Of a DNA stretch of 64,000 nt, positions 23,447 through 35,944 are shown piece by piece (position 1 is the stretch's first letter; each line of letters begins with the position of its first letter). Origin of the DNA: Chrysogorgia sp. JL179-B06 (lineage: Eukaryota; Cnidaria; Anthozoa; Scleralcyonacea; Chrysogorgiidae). Where the stretch lies: contig JAYKKM010000379.1 in assembly GCA_035772405.1 (NCBI GenBank), positions 1,010,001 to 1,074,000 of the forward strand, read 5' to 3'. The notes below the pieces were generated by a model. The model was not told where the DNA came from and did not search any database. It was given only the letters and a program-made list of their open reading frames with translations. A program made the position numbers and the translations under genes.

Positions 23447-23555
23447 CTTGTGGCTTGGTGTTATCGTCGCAGAATATATAATCATTGCCAGAGCAAGGAA
23501 TTATAAGAAGAGAAAGAAAGATTGCAATATATCTGAACATCGCCCATGAATTCAT
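23447..23555 (-). CDS. signal-peptide exon of the secreted two-Ig gene
   Basis: The ATG is at 23555-23553. The 109-base exon encodes 36 residues: MNSWAMFRY, a hydrophobic core (IAIFLSLLIIPCSG) with likely cleavage after CSG, then NDYIFCDDNTKPQ. It ends at caag|gtaaat in phase 1. It joins the Ig exon at 21117 through a split Gly codon, and the three exons give 235 residues. The start is chosen because it heads the signal peptide and is shared with the paralogue at 1436-1544; a second in-frame Met five residues on could also serve. The acceptor in front of the ATG is probably ttttag near 23585. Confidence 0.78.
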
Positions 23556-24127
23556 ATTGCTTCAGAAGGTAGTTCTTTATTACCTAAAATGTAATATCAG
23601 TGAGATGATAAAAATATATTCTTTTTCCTGAAATATCCCTATACTATTTATTTACAGAGTGTTATGAGAAACGGTATAGTGATCTTAAAATGTAGTATAG
23701 GCCAAACTTTCTGAGAAATGTGATAAAAATTACCTTTGGCTTTAATTAGAGGCTTTCGACTCGAAAGTTACGCAATTTCTTTAATTGGCGGCTATGAATT
23801 TGGTACGACGAAAATGAAAATAAGTTACTCTAATAGCCTGCATCAAAATTTGGAATCCATGCATATGCCCTTATACGTAAAAATACCAGTTTGTGTTATT
23901 GAAATCGATCTAACATCGAACTCCATTTCGATTAATGACTGGCTTTCGATAGCATTACAATTGGATTCTCCAAAATACTCTAAAATTAAGAGGTCTGCAG
24001 TCTACATCGATCAAGCACCCGGCTTCGCTCTACCTTGTGAAAAAACATGATATGTCTTCCTGTAGAGATTTGAGAGTTATAAAACGGCGATGTTTAAATA
24101 TGAAAATTTCTGGCTGTCCTGACCGTG

Positions 24128-24190
24128 TCTCAATAGCTCAGTGGTTAGAACACCGATGCGTTGATTCGGAGACCTCGGGTTCTTTATAGG
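24128..24190 (+). repeat. tRNA-like fragment
   Basis: Contains an A-box-like TAGCTCAGTGGTTAGAAC and a shortened B box (CTCGGGTTC). A second B-box fragment (GTTACAGGTTCGATCGC) follows the foldback element at 24995-25020, as if SINE pieces flank it. Confidence 0.45.
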
Positions 24191-24251
24191 TATAGTACAT
24201 GATCAATCGAACGTTTGTAACCTTCACTGACTTCCTATTATAAAACTGGGT

Positions 24252-24969
24252 GGCGCCGAGGCAATTTTCCGTTTCGTAAACGGTCGTTGCCACCAGTTAC
24301 GGTCGACGCCACCTTTTCACTGGCGTTAACGCGTCACACCACGCGTTTGAAAATTTCACGCAACGCCACGCGCAACGACGAATACACGGAAACCTATCGC
24401 TTGTATTTAATAAATAAAGAAAGAATGGTTATGTCTTGAACTCATATGTTATAAATATTTTCGCACGATTTATATTACCGGGAGAATTCAACACACGATC
24501 GAGAATCAGAAATATACTTCAATGCCACAAACAACAAGAATGTATGCTTAAAGCTATTCCGTACTTATACATGAGTGCTGAATAAACTTATACTTTCAAA
24601 AAGGTTCGAAGAACACTAAATACTAACCTAAAAACTAACCCTGCTTTAGAACGGAATAGCTTTAAGCATACATTCTTGTTGTTTGTGGCATTGAAGTATA
24701 TTTATGATTCTCAATCGTATGTTGAATTCATACGTCTTCGATCTCCCGGTAATATAAATCGTGCGAAAATATTTATAACCATTCTTTATACAATCGATAT
24801 CTTTCCGAGTTTTAATTTTGCGTGTATTAACCGCCATTGTTGGTGTATGAAAATCAGTGATGATTGAAAATGCGGTTTGCGTGGCGTGAAATTTTCATAC
24901 GCGTGTGCTATCATATCGTGTTTCAGGAGGACAACGACCGTTTACGAAACGGAAAACTTTTGCGGCGCC
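24252..24969. mobile_element. foldback element with about 300-bp arms
   Basis: Inverted arms start GGCGCCG and share TTTTCCGTTTCGTAAACGGT, then AACAACAAGAATGTATGC near the centre. It is part of an insertion absent from copy A and lies upstream of the signal-peptide exon, within the 5' intron of the Ig gene. No coding content. Confidence 0.85.
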
Positions 24970-25261
24970 GAGCGTCTGACCGGCAACAAGAATTAGAAGG
25001 TTACAGGTTCGATCGCTGTCCGGAACTAGAAAAAGAGCATCGTGAGTCTCTGACATGAGAGATCTAAACCTTACTATAATTCAAACTGGTTAATATAATA
25101 TAAAGTATAGAATAGTTGTATAGATTGGAAAAAGTACTCCGACGTCTGCAAGTCTCGATATATTTCATGCAAGTGCAGGTTTGACTGCCATCACAATACT
25201 GAAACTCGGAAATCTCTAATAATACAAGCAATGCACTACAGTAAGAAAATACCATACTCAC

Positions 25262-25361
25262 GAATATACTTGCCAGCTGAAGAAGCTCCCTGCCCTACCA
25301 AAATATTTGAAAATTGCGTGCACAATAAGTGCTTGGTTCTTGTGAATCGTGTTCTTATATA
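25262..25361 (-). promoter_or_regulatory. TATA box and 5'UTR exon of the Ig gene
   Basis: On the minus strand TATATAAG (25361-25354) is followed by CAAGAACCAAGCAC and, after a leader with no ATG, the donor TTC|GTGAGT at 25262/25261. The same layout is conserved in copy A (donor GTAAGT). The start site near 25325 is inferred from TATA spacing. A frame just downstream (25261-25064) encodes a hydrophobic start and YCDGSQTCTC; it is partly conserved but frameshifted in copy A, so I treat it as intronic. Confidence 0.55.
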
Positions 25362-25993
25362 GTTTCTCAAAGTCAATATGTCACTTCCAAAGACGTCACA
25401 TATATAGATTGTGATGACGACGTGCTCGCCCAGGATGGGAAACTTTTTGGCTAAGGTCAGCCACTTTCAATTTCGTTAATTTATTCACTATGATGATCAT
25501 ACGAAGGAATAAAATTGTAAAAATATTATATAAAATTTACAAATACAATAGAATATAATTATGTTGCAGCGCTAGAAGTAAACGTAATTGGTGTGTTTTA
25601 CTTTTCAGTCGTTCTTCAGTCTTAACGTGGATAGTGCGAGGACGTTAGGACTTCCTATCACAAGATTGATTTACTTGGAATTTTAATAACTGCTGGAAAA
25701 ATCGATTAAGGTTAGCCGGACATGTATTTGGTGTTAGATATATGGTGAGAATATTTTGCTATGTAAAGTATATCTTATATAGTCAGAAGCCCTTTTCAAT
25801 TCGGACCTTCTATACGAAATCGACATACAGAATTTTAAATTTTTTGTCTACGAGAGTGTATTTATTAATTAATCTGGGCGGAACACAATTGAACTTGGTT
25901 GTCCTTGACGCATGATTATTGTGTGCTTTACATCATGCATGTACATAAAATTAATGTTTATGTGTTATCCATGCAGCAACACAGGTTAGGTAA

Positions 25994-26260
25994 CAGGCGC
26001 GTAGGAACTGTAGCGGCAGTAGCGGCTAGTTGACCGCTACACTTTTTTGCACGACCTTACCATTCTCCGCCTTTATTTACCAAATTTATAAACTTCCGGG
26101 TTTTTTTACTTTGGGCGTTCCTCACAGATGTTTTAGTTTGGTTGTTTGGCCTGGGTTATTGAATCTGATGGTTACTGCTTCTCATTTCGTTTCAGAGCCT
26201 TAGAAAATCAAAAAAGCTCGCACCTTCGTCGCTGGCCATTAAATGCTTCCTACGCGCCTG
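25994..26260. mobile_element. 267-bp MITE
   Basis: Termini CAGGCGCGTAGGAA / TTCCTACGCGCCTG with GGTAA on both sides (5-base duplication). Copy A lacks it at the corresponding position (about 2838). The hAT-like terminus is at odds with a 5-base duplication, so the superfamily is open. Confidence 0.9.
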
Positions 26261-28059
26261 GGTAATAATATATTGTTGACCATACTCAGTCACTTTGTAT
26301 ATCGATGACTGCATAAACGGCCCAACATCATTCGCTGCTCTGTTTCCTATCAAGGCCCATGCAACATTTGTTTCATATTTATAACGTCAGTTTTTAATTC
26401 TCATATTGAAATGTTCCAATATACACTTGCATACTATACAAGTATAATTGAAATATCCAGCCCATGTTCTCGATTACACATAAAGAATAACTAAATGAAA
26501 CTATGATTTCTCGTTCTCCCAAACTTCCACTCATGTTTCAGTATTACTGTATATGGAAACACGGGAATTTTTTTCTATTTCTTAAATAATATCCAACAAT
26601 TTTTAAGAAAAATGTTTAAAAAAATATTAAAAATTTTTGGAATTAGAATCTGTAAGGTTATTAATGAAAAATTATGTTGTTTTAAAATACGTCGTGTTGC
26701 ATAGGTTGCCTTTATAGATCTTAATTAAAATCTCTATTCTCGAGCTGAAGGCGCGAGCGTTGGGATGCAATGCATCATCACTGCTGCAGTTCTCGAAGAA
26801 AGATCTCCAAATGCGATCAACTAGGACAAAACTGAATTCATTGTTGGTGGGAACAGAATGCTAATAATTCGTGTTTCTGGGTGTTGTCAGCACAAAGAAA
26901 AGAGGTTCCCTGCCCCGGAAGTATGCACTTCATCTCAAAGCATGCATCCGGAGCTGAAAAGGACTGCACCTGTTATATGAGAAATGATAATTATTTCATA
27001 TCAATATTTCATTATATATATATCTCAAATAATTTAATTTAATTTATACAATGAAATTATGTATTTACAGAAAAATTAGCAACAATAATTATGCTATGCA
27101 GTTACGATTTTAAGAGACTGTCTCACGCTTGTTTGAAACAAATATTTCTAACTTTTGTAGTCTAATGTTTTTTCATGGAACGAAAATATTTTAGTAACGT
27201 TGTGAAAGCAATAAGAGACTGGAACTATGAAATGGCAAGGTATTTTGAATCAAGAGGATACATATATCTGAATTGTACTTATTAAAAAGGCGTTTCTAAA
27301 GAAGATATTGTTGTTGCACTGTAACCTTTAGCTCTTCAAACTTCTAAACGCGAAGAACCTTGTAAAGAACCTTGTAAAGGATATTCCTATACATAAGACT
27401 CTGATCCTGTAGCGGTTTAATTAATCTTATAATATGTCTACAGAATTTCCGTAATCTCAATTTATGTCTGAACGTAGCCTCCAGAAAACGTTATTTCAAT
27501 CCATATCGTAATTGGGATGTAATTTTCAATAACGACGTACTAAGGTGTTACCTTGGTTTAACGTAAGAATGCAGAGTCAAAAAGGGGAGTTCCTCGAGTC
27601 TTTCTCATGCCTAGTTTTCCACAAGAGTTTTTCACTAAATCGAAATATGTTAAAGCGATGATTAAAGTCGATCACAGCAGACAGAAGATAATTTGTTTGG
27701 GCGTTGGTTTCAAATCTCCGGATGGCTCTAAGTGTAATTATCGTGGACTCTCATGTCTGCCGGACGGACGACTAGTAAAGTCTGATAAAACGGAAAACCC
27801 GCAGGTGGTTCAACTCGCGTAGACAGGCTCTCATGAAACACTCAGACTCACTGAACAGCTCGGTCGTCGACATTTACACCGGTTTTTAAGGCTTAGTTTC
27901 CAAACTTGGGCGAGGATGGGAGTGTGGTGGTCAAATGACCAGACTAACGAACAGTGGAAACTCTCACCAATTTGGCCACTTTATATGAATACTATTTCAT
28001 GGCCCATTATACGAGGATGAGACGAGTTGTGACCCTGATCAATTTTCGTGAACTATTTC

Positions 28060-28626
28060 CAGTGGCGTAACGCAACCTCTGGAGGCCCCCCGTCAATCGG
28101 CCACTCCTGGGCCCCCTCCTCCCTGAGCCACTAAAGAATAGGCTGTATTTCTGTCGACACAATCGCAATCTTCACTTACATATATGTTGATTTCGGAATA
28201 AGCTATATTACATTACCATACCCATTCTACATACCATTCGCATCAAGTACAAGTGTACAACTATATGCTTAACTTTAATAATAACCACATGAATAACTAA
28301 CTAGATCCATAATGACCAACGCATTATATATTAAACTCAAATATCAAAATATTTATTAACCGTATCAAGAGAATCGGCTCTTCCTCCTAGCATTAACAGT
28401 AGCGAAATGATTAATGATTTACCGCAAACTTATAAGCAACTCAGCTAGAGGTAGCCTATTGTGAGAATATTTTGAAATTACATTATATTCTAACTACTAT
28501 AATTCATGTATTTAAATAACTGCTTTTCTGTTTTTCGTTTATATTCAATTCCCTGGAAATGTACGATCAAATTTTTTATGGTCATTTTGCCGGGGGCCCC
28601 CAAGGCTCGGGGGCGTTACGCCACTG
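28060..28626. mobile_element. 567-bp non-autonomous hAT
   Basis: Termini CAGTGGCGTAACGC / GCGTTACGCCACTG are flanked by a perfect 8-base duplication, ACTATTTC. Subterminal C-rich and G-rich patches are present. No coding content. A lone CAGTGGCGTAACGC end also occurs at 40655. Confidence 0.95.
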
Positions 28627-28679
28627 ACTATTTCATTAACCTTCAGCATTTTTGAAACGCTTTAGATTTTGAAAGACTT

Positions 28680-28806
28680 AAGCCCGGTTAATAGTTCAGA
28701 CGCCGCGAACTCTTCACGAGAAGAAGCTAATGCAAATGAGCTTGAACATTTCTCATTTACATTATGTATATAGCTCATGAGAATTTCGGCGTCTGAACCG
28801 GGCCTT
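28680..28806. mobile_element. 127-bp MITE
   Basis: Imperfect inverted termini AAGCCCGGTTAATAGTTCAG / CTGAACCGGGCCTT, then GACGCCG on both sides. Target duplication is unclear. Confidence 0.75.
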
Positions 28807-28809
28807 ACA

Positions 28810-29886
28810 AACTTTTACATCCTCGTCTGACCGCAGTTATACCTTAATTGTCATTAGACTGATCTCCGTTGAAAAAAGATGGCTTATTTTTATCAAATGA
28901 TGTTAATGTTATTACTCCAATTTTAATAGTAATCATGCGAAGTATGTAACACCTGGTTATATTGGGCGTCAATCCTGTTGGGATGGGGGACACATCCCTC
29001 CCCACTTTTTGTCTGTTGACAGTAGCTTGTAAATTCTATAGTGACAATCTGGGAAATCGATTCAAAGTTTATTGAACATTAAGGACCTCTTTACTTAGGG
29101 TTCTATTCATATATACAGCATTTTTTAGTTTTTTTTTTTTTAATCCACGGAGACATTTAGACTGGAAAATGCTGCATACGTGTGAAATGCTGCATCCAAG
29201 GTGTGGTTACAATTCCATGACGCAACTATGGTAACAAGTGTGTTGAGCATTCGCTTGTCGTCTTACACGTTATGTAACTGTATCCTAATACATTGCGCAA
29301 ATTGCGCAAAAATATTTTGTACCCTCACTTGACCTTGACGCGACCTATGCAGCAAATATATGATTAAGCAATCATTATAATTTGTTAGATATAGATTAAT
29401 GACGCCATAGCGTTAATCAGTACATCACTAGGTCTGCAAGAGTCTAATAAACTATAGAGTAAGTGTACTCTCTATAGATTACGTTATTTTTTATGTTGTA
29501 TTTAACAGTTTATATAATCAGTCAAAATTTGATTTCTTAATGAATAGTTTGAATAATTGTAAAATCAACCCCGAATATCAGATGAAATTTGAGTAAAGTT
29601 ATCAAATATCAAATGAAGTTTGAGTGTTGTTAAATATCATGTTCGAAAAGGTGTATAATAACTAGAAATACGTGTACGCAACAATCCCTCGCCCGCTCAC
29701 TGTTTGATGCTTTAACTCAGCTGAGAGCCTTTAAAATATAAAGCTTGCATTGTCTGGTTTTCGTTGTTTCATAAGACATAAACAATTAAAAAATAATTAA
29801 ATAGTGCAAACTGTTTATTTTTGGGGTGCAATACCTGAATACCAGCTATAACACAATACCAGCTGCAATACCATGCGAAAGCCTAC
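28810..29886. other. stretch without a recognised gene
   Basis: AT-rich sequence with a T run near 29132 and a small palindrome at 29451-29477 (CTATAGAGTA...). No coding or repeat ends recognised. Confidence 0.55.
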
Positions 29887-30421
29887 CAGGAACGTAGCCA
29901 GAACCTTCAAGGGGGGGTGGGGGGTGGAAGCCCTGTGGAGAATGAAGGAAGTCGTGGCTATATATGTTCGCCGCAAAGCCGCAATTGTGTGCTTTCAATT
30001 TTGAAAGGCCAAGAAGTGCTTTTACAGCAATTTCTAACATGATTTTTTGCGAAATTAGGCCACCATGAGATGATGGCTAGAAATTTCATTTTTAGCTTTT
30101 ACATCGTGCTAATAATTAGTTATATTTTATCCAGCCTTTCATTATTTATTCTGACAGTAAAACACAAAACATAATTGTTTGGTTTATTAAAAAGAAAACT
30201 GAACACGGAAACATTTTTAAATTCCGAGACTAATGTAAACAGTTTGACTGACTTTTTCCGTAGCACAAGCACTTTGTTTTGTGATGAATTTATCACGAAG
30301 AACAAGCAATCTGTAAACAAATTAATCATGTACTGTAAGTGTAAAATATTTAGTTGAATTTTTGGTTTTAGTTCAACAAGCAAGCCGCGGCTCCCCCGGC
30401 TCCCCCATGGCTACGTCCCTG
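29887..30421. mobile_element. hAT-like non-autonomous element
   Basis: Termini CAGGAACGTAGCC / GGCTACGTCCCTG with G/C-rich subterminal runs, similar to the other hAT MITEs here. The target duplication is imperfect. An internal block (TGTAAACAGTTTGACT to TTTTTGGTTTTAGTTCAACA) recurs in a shortened copy at about 47280-47420. Confidence 0.7.
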
Positions 30422-30429
30422 AAGTCGAT

Positions 30430-31840
30430 TACTAAAAAATTAATATCTGATCTCTAATCCTAAGTCTAATCCTAACACTAATTCAAAACAATAACCCCAA
30501 CCCTAATACCCACTTTTATGCTAACCCTATTTATATGTTAAAATTAATATTATATATTACTTATAATAGTAGATAAACAGTTATAAACTGAAGTAAATAC
30601 TTCATTATACATTTAAAACTAGCTAGGAGTTCTTATCAGAAGTGAAATGCTGCCTCGGGACTGACACAAGAGCAGTGGATACGAGGTTGCCTGTAGAAGT
30701 GTTCAGGATTAGGCATGCCAGCAGAATGATGCTAGAAATCTTCTATAGCATGGAGGATCAAATAAATAGAATGTAGAATATAAACCACGTATAAAGGTGA
30801 TCATATAGCCTTGTGATATTAAAATAACATACGGTAATCATATGGCGCGTTTATAATGTCAAAATAGCACTTTGTCGAGATGACGTCAGTACCCATGTTT
30901 GTCCGCATTTACCCGTAATTGCGGCCATAACAAAAGAAAATAGCTCATTTGCTCATTTGTGAGTCAAATTTGGCGTGTTTGTCCGCATCTTGAGCTATTA
31001 ATAGCAACCGCTTAAAATTCTATTCAATATATGACCATTTGAACGCCATACATCTAATTCGAACAACATTTACGCGAAACGAGCAAGCCTCGCGAAGTTA
31101 TAAATTTTCCATTCAAGCGACATTTTGCCAAATCGAACTTCAAGTTTGTAATATTTGCTGACTTATCTAGCGGTCCGTCGAGCGGTGGTATTTCAAATCG
31201 AACTAACGAACGGGAATGTGGGATTTCACCATTGTCAAAAACATTGAGGTTTAGATAATGTCTCCTTGGATTGAGGCGCTGTCGTTTGTTGCCGTGTTCC
31301 ACTCAATAACAATCTAAACCACGTATCAAGACGATCATATAACATACGGAAATCATGCGGGATGTCACCATTCTAAACATATTTTTTTACTAGAAATCGA
31401 AGTCAGGAATGTCTAAATGTCATTATTCATTCCGCGCGGCCGGGAATGGTAACTGGTAACAAACATCCACTTTTTCACACATGATCGAGATTAACAGCAG
31501 CTATACATAGCTCTGCCAATGGACTGGGCACGAGTTAAATACAAGGACGCCAACATCACCGTGTACCGGTAAACAATGGACACAGACTACGTCACGCCTT
31601 ATCAAAGTTATTTTTTCAGGATTCAGAAGCAGAACAGGATCCAAAAAACTCTAACCATAACCCAAATAAAACTCTATAGTCCTAACCCTGAAATAAAGAA
31701 ATACTAACCCTACTTCTAAACCCAACATTTCAATGATACGATATTCTGTGTTCCGGTACACCGTGAGCTGACCAGAATAGTGTGCTGCCTCAGGGGAGGC
31801 AGCAATAAATGGCAGTAATTTCACAAAGTTTAAAAACGTT
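30430..31840. other. degenerate CTAACCC-rich repeat region
   Basis: Imperfect CCTAACCC words occur at 30450-30540 and 31645-31715. The block at about 31556-31725 is present in reverse orientation at about 40005-40175 (shared ATGGACACAGACTACGTCA). An 82-codon frame at 31302-31054 (-) has no recognised domain. No gene is supported. Confidence 0.6.
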
Positions 31841-31844
31841 TCTC

Positions 31845-32660
31845 TTTAGTTAGAGATACCTAAGGTTCCAGCTAAGTATTTCAAAATTTTGCAAAATATT
31901 TTTGATGAATGCAATTAAGCTAAGCCTACAGATATCAGCGGAAAGTTAAATGTTAAAAAGCTTTCCTTTAATGCTGGAACCTTGTGTCATACACGTATAT
32001 TAAAATAACCCTCTTGACAAGAGCTTTGTAACAATGTATGGTATATAATTTTAAGAGAGATAGTTAAAACATAAAGAGGTGAAAACTTCATTTTCCATTT
32101 TTTGAAAAAACCATTGAAGTTGTTTTTCAAATTTTAAAAACGTTTCCCTTTAGCTACAAGGCTAAAATATAGACAGCTAATTTCATTTTACAATGACTTT
32201 TATTTGATATATTGCACAACTGCACAAGGTTCCAACTAAAACATTTCAAAAATTTTCCAAAAATCTCTGATCAATGCAATTAAGATATCATCAGAAATTT
32301 AGAAGTGAAAACCTCTCCTTTAATGCTGGAAATTTGAGACATATATATTAAAATAAACTGTTGAAAAGAGCTTTCCAACAATGAATATCACATAATTTTA
32401 AGAGAAGTAGTTAAAAAGTTATAACTTGAATAAAAAAGTGAAAACTTAATTTTCAAAATTTTGAACATGTTTCCCTTCAGCCAGGAGACATTGCATTTTT
32501 CAAGGTTTCAATTCTATACATTGTGCAATGTTCCAGCTAAAGTATTTCAAAATATTGCCTAGGATTGCTGATGAATATGCCATATATTAACATCAGAAAT
32601 TCATAAACTAAAATCATTTTCCTTTATTACAATACACTGCTTGTATACATTATATTAAAG
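31845..32660. repeat. diverged tandem repeat, about 300-360-bp unit
   Basis: Three units each contain GTTCCA(G/A)CTA near their start (about 31868, 32230, 32530), then TTTCAAAAT, a CAATTAAG word and a TTTAATGCTGGAA word. Units are clearly related but much diverged. Confidence 0.7.
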
Positions 32661-32789
32661 CTCATAAAGCTCATGTATACATTATATTAAAGCTCGTGCA
32701 TTTTTCGATATATCTTACACCTTTTTAGGGCTCCTATTTTAAATGTTATGATGGGATTTATGAATTTATGGATTTATGAATTTCATACA

Positions 32790-33293
32790 TTAAAGGGATA
32801 TGGCAATATAAATTGACTTTGTCTCATTTGAAAGAACTCGTGAAATGGTATAACAAGACCTTTTACAATTTTCCCTTATCTTTTTTGGTTTTCGAAATAA
32901 TTTGACAAAAGCCAGCGTGCTGTCCGCCATCTTGGAATTATTTTCGATATGCATGTGACGTCATAAGTAGGGTAAAGTGAAATTTTTATCTTGCCAACCT
33001 TACGACATTATGAGCCAGAAACTCGATTATGTTGCACTATTTCCATTTTCAATGCCTTCCGCGGAAATTCGGTCGCCTATGGAGTAGTTTCATCAGGTTT
33101 ACCATGCTTGTGACGTCACCAATTTCCTAGTTTATTAGGTCAAATATTACAACAAGATGGCCTTTTGTCATAATTATCTGAAATATTTCAAAAACCAAGA
33201 AAGATACAGAAAAATTGTAAAAGGTCTTCTTATACTATTTTACGAGTTCTTTCAAATGAGACAAAGTTAATTTATATTGCCATATCCCTTTAA
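32790..33293. mobile_element. TTAA-flanked foldback element, 504 bp
   Basis: TTAA at both ends; inverted arms of about 110 bases start AGGGATATGGCAATATAAAT and share CATTTGAAAGAACTCGT. The interior contains CCGCCATCTTGGAATT. piggyBac-like target choice, no transposase. Confidence 0.88.
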
Positions 33294-33689
33294 AAAGCTT
33301 GATTTAACTTACTGTACGAAAATTCTGTTATATATTGAATTAAATCTATATAGTGCTAATAACTTTCTTTTGATATATCGTACATCTTTGTAGTACAACT
33401 ATTTAAAACGTTATTAATGAAATAAATGTTGGATTTTCGACGCCATCTTGAATTTACGAACATGGGCAAAATATAAAATGTTCCAACACGATATCTCTTG
33501 AAGTGCTAATTCTAAAAACTCATTCTACATATATAATGAAAGCTTGATTAATAGTCTCTGATATACCTACAAAAACAATTTTGTAACCGATTTCTATCAG
33601 CTTTAAAAAAGCGAAAACGGGTTTTAATTCGGCCGCCATCTTGGATTCACGAATTCCACCGAAAAATATATGAGATATTCCCTAACAAC

Positions 33690-34325
33690 TTTTTCTTCTT
33701 TTTTTTAAATAACTTTATTTTTGGCACTAAATTAACTAACAATTGCATACACTATTAATACAAACATGTATGTATGCACAGAGGATATATAAATCTTAGA
33801 TAATAATAAAGGGTAAATCTAATGTAATCATGTCAAAAATTGGCAAAGCACAAACGGGACTCCCATGCAAGGTGCTCACCAGTAAGATGTAAGTAATGGC
33901 TTAAAATGGGGGGAAAGAGAGGGAGAAAAAGAAGGAAAAAACGTACACAAAATACTCAAAATGTAGTTATTGAGTGCGAACTAAAAAACATGTTAGGATT
34001 AAAGTTGCTAACAGTTAAGTCAAAATACGTTTTTCGTATCAAGTAAGATTTAAACATGGGGTATAAAAGGAGTTAGGAGGAGCAGACTTAATGACGTAAT
34101 TCCACAGTTTTACTATTCTGATGAAATACGACCCTTGGAATGTGCTAGTTTTACAGTATATGTGTCTGCACGAGTCCGACTTACAGTGATAGGGACATAC
34201 TGTAAAATATTTAGATCTGTGATGTTATGCGTGCATTTATAATAAAAGACTAAGTCTTTCATTTCTATATACACAAGTGGGATCATATTTAGTAAAGTTA
34301 AACGTTGCGCATAAGTGAACTCCCG
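33690..34325 (-). pseudogene. LINE ORF2 C-terminal fragment and 3'UTR
   Basis: The minus strand encodes YAQRLTLLNMIPLVY, YYKCTHNITDLNILQYV and, after a frameshift, YFIRIVKLWNYV, the C-terminal tail of CR1-type LINE proteins, followed by about 300 bases of 3' sequence to a poly-A-like run near 33700. The reverse transcriptase itself is absent; this is a 5'-truncated dead copy. The stretch 34330-34870 shows nothing further. Confidence 0.72.
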
Positions 34326-34871
34326 CGATTTTTACTCAAAATCGATAACGTCGCTCTCCCGTCTGGACACCTTCGACCTTCTTTGAAAGTCATCCGCCAC
34401 TAGGACACCAGATCTCTGTTGCAGGGTGAGAAAAGGATGCTGGAGAGAGGAGGATTGGTTCGCTTCTTACCAGTTAAAGGAGAAATTTCCAAGTGTTCCG
34501 AGACACGTGTATGTAAGTGCCGGCTGAACAAGTGATCTCAGTCGCAAGGGAATTCTGTCTTTAAAAAGGAAAGAAATGAAAAATAAAATTGCATGCGAGT
34601 CTGTATAAAATGTTATCTGGAGAAAGGCAGAGAGAAATAAATGATACGTTTGTGGACACGCGGATACTTTGGGCGACTTAACAAAAACCTTATCAAGAAA
34701 GGAAGCAATACAACTGTCAAGTTTCAGGATAACTATTTCTAAAAAATATGTTAAGTTTTTTGAGTTCTTCAGTGAAATTTAAAATAGGTTGAGAAAATAT
34801 TGAAACAACGCCTAAGTGATGATGAAATAAAACCCTTTTTACTTTTACTCATCTTTATTTGAATCTATTCT

Positions 34872-35031
34872 AAAACACCACACGAGTCAGAACATGAGTG
34901 AACACGAGTCAGAACACGAGTGAACACAAGTCAAAACACGAGTCAGAACACGAGTCAGAACACGAGTGAATACGAGTCAGAACACGATTGAACACGAGTC
35001 AGAACACGAGCGAACACGAGTCAGAACACGA
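34872..35031. repeat. ACACGAGTCAGA minisatellite
   Basis: About thirteen imperfect copies of a 12-base unit, alternating ACACGAGTCAGA and ACACGAGTGA-like variants. Confidence 0.92.
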
Positions 35032-35514
35032 ATCCAAAATGTCAAACATGATCGGTCAAAATATCACATCACCATAAGTTATTAAGAATCTTAAAGATAA
35101 TTAAGCTCATCTTATACCAAAAATGTGTTTTTTCTGTTTAAACAATTGTAAAATCCTTCTCACCATTAACTCTTTAATTACCGTTCTGGGCGCGTCTTTT
35201 GTGTACGTAATTTTGGACGAGGAGGAGTTATAAACAGTGAGCTCTATATATAACTGGAAGACTGGGTCCTACCAAACATGGAGGTAATTTTGTACGTTTC
35301 AGTTCCCTACGCGGCCTTGTACGTCACAATTTCAGGGAAAGTACTAGATGTCATCGACCTAAGTCATCCACGTGTCAGCGGTACATTAAATTTCCGGTCG
35401 TTTTTAACGTTGGGTCTTCTGTTGATCTGTTCATTTCTTAGAGGACATGTTTAAGACATTGTTTCTTTCTTTTTCGTAACCAAAATGTGGTTAATACGTC
35501 AAAGTACATCAGGA

Positions 35515-35615
35515 GGTTAGGAAGACATTTAAGGCGGGGGTTAGGGTTAGAAAGACACTTAAGGCGGGGGTCAGGATTAGAAAACTCATTAGGCGGGGGT
35601 TAGGGTTAGGATCTA
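35515..35615. repeat. 30-bp minisatellite, three units
   Basis: Units share AAGGCGGGGGT(T/C)AG followed by GGTTAGAA. They lie between the two arms of an inverted repeat (35389-35428 and 35949-35988) that brackets the 3' end of gypsy 2. Confidence 0.9.
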
Positions 35616-35682
35616 AGTTGTTTTTGGATTAGCAGTTCTATGATGTATATCATCATACAGGCATGTCCGATCGTATGATATA

Positions 35683-35944
35683 CAGTGTGTATCAAAAAAT
35701 CCGCTACCGGAAGCAAATTTTTTTCAAAGAACCCATTGTAATAGTTTGAAGGCTTAGACACCTCTGAGCAACGAATGCGTAAAAAATAACTTGGATATTG
35801 AAAACTGCTTTCTCTCTTCTTGATTAACACAGCGCTTGAACCATCTTAATTTACCAGGTGTGTAATGTTTTTTTAAATTACAATAGGTCTCTTTAAGAAT
35901 GCTAATTCATTTTCTAAGGGTAGCGTTTTTTTTGATACACACTG
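35683..35944. mobile_element. mariner-like MITE, 262 bp
   Basis: Termini CAGTGTGTATCAAAAAA / TTTTTTTGATACACACTG flanked by TA on both sides, then CCGCTAC/TAGCG. This is the classic Tc1/mariner TIR style. It is inserted at the 3' end of gypsy 2. The ends of two minus-strand frames extend into it and are not coding. Confidence 0.92.

Larger units (their letters stand above)
22365..28050. other. segmental duplication, copy B
   Basis: Paralogous to 988-9600 (copy A), in the same order and orientation. It contains the promoter, UTR exon and signal-peptide exon of the Ig gene. Insertions unique to this copy are at 22661-22827, about 23905-25040 and 25994-26260. The block at 27640-27900 is the uninterrupted equivalent of 8800-9480. 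The stretch 26590-27560 contains no gene I recognise. The 71-codon frame at 27607-27822 is open but its counterpart in copy A is disrupted. Confidence 0.85.

Noticed and set aside
25064..25261. Minus-strand frame with hydrophobic start and YCDGSQTCTC as a separate small secreted peptide gene
   Set aside because: It lies just inside the predicted first intron and the upstream hydrophobic half is frameshifted in copy A; kept only as a remark.
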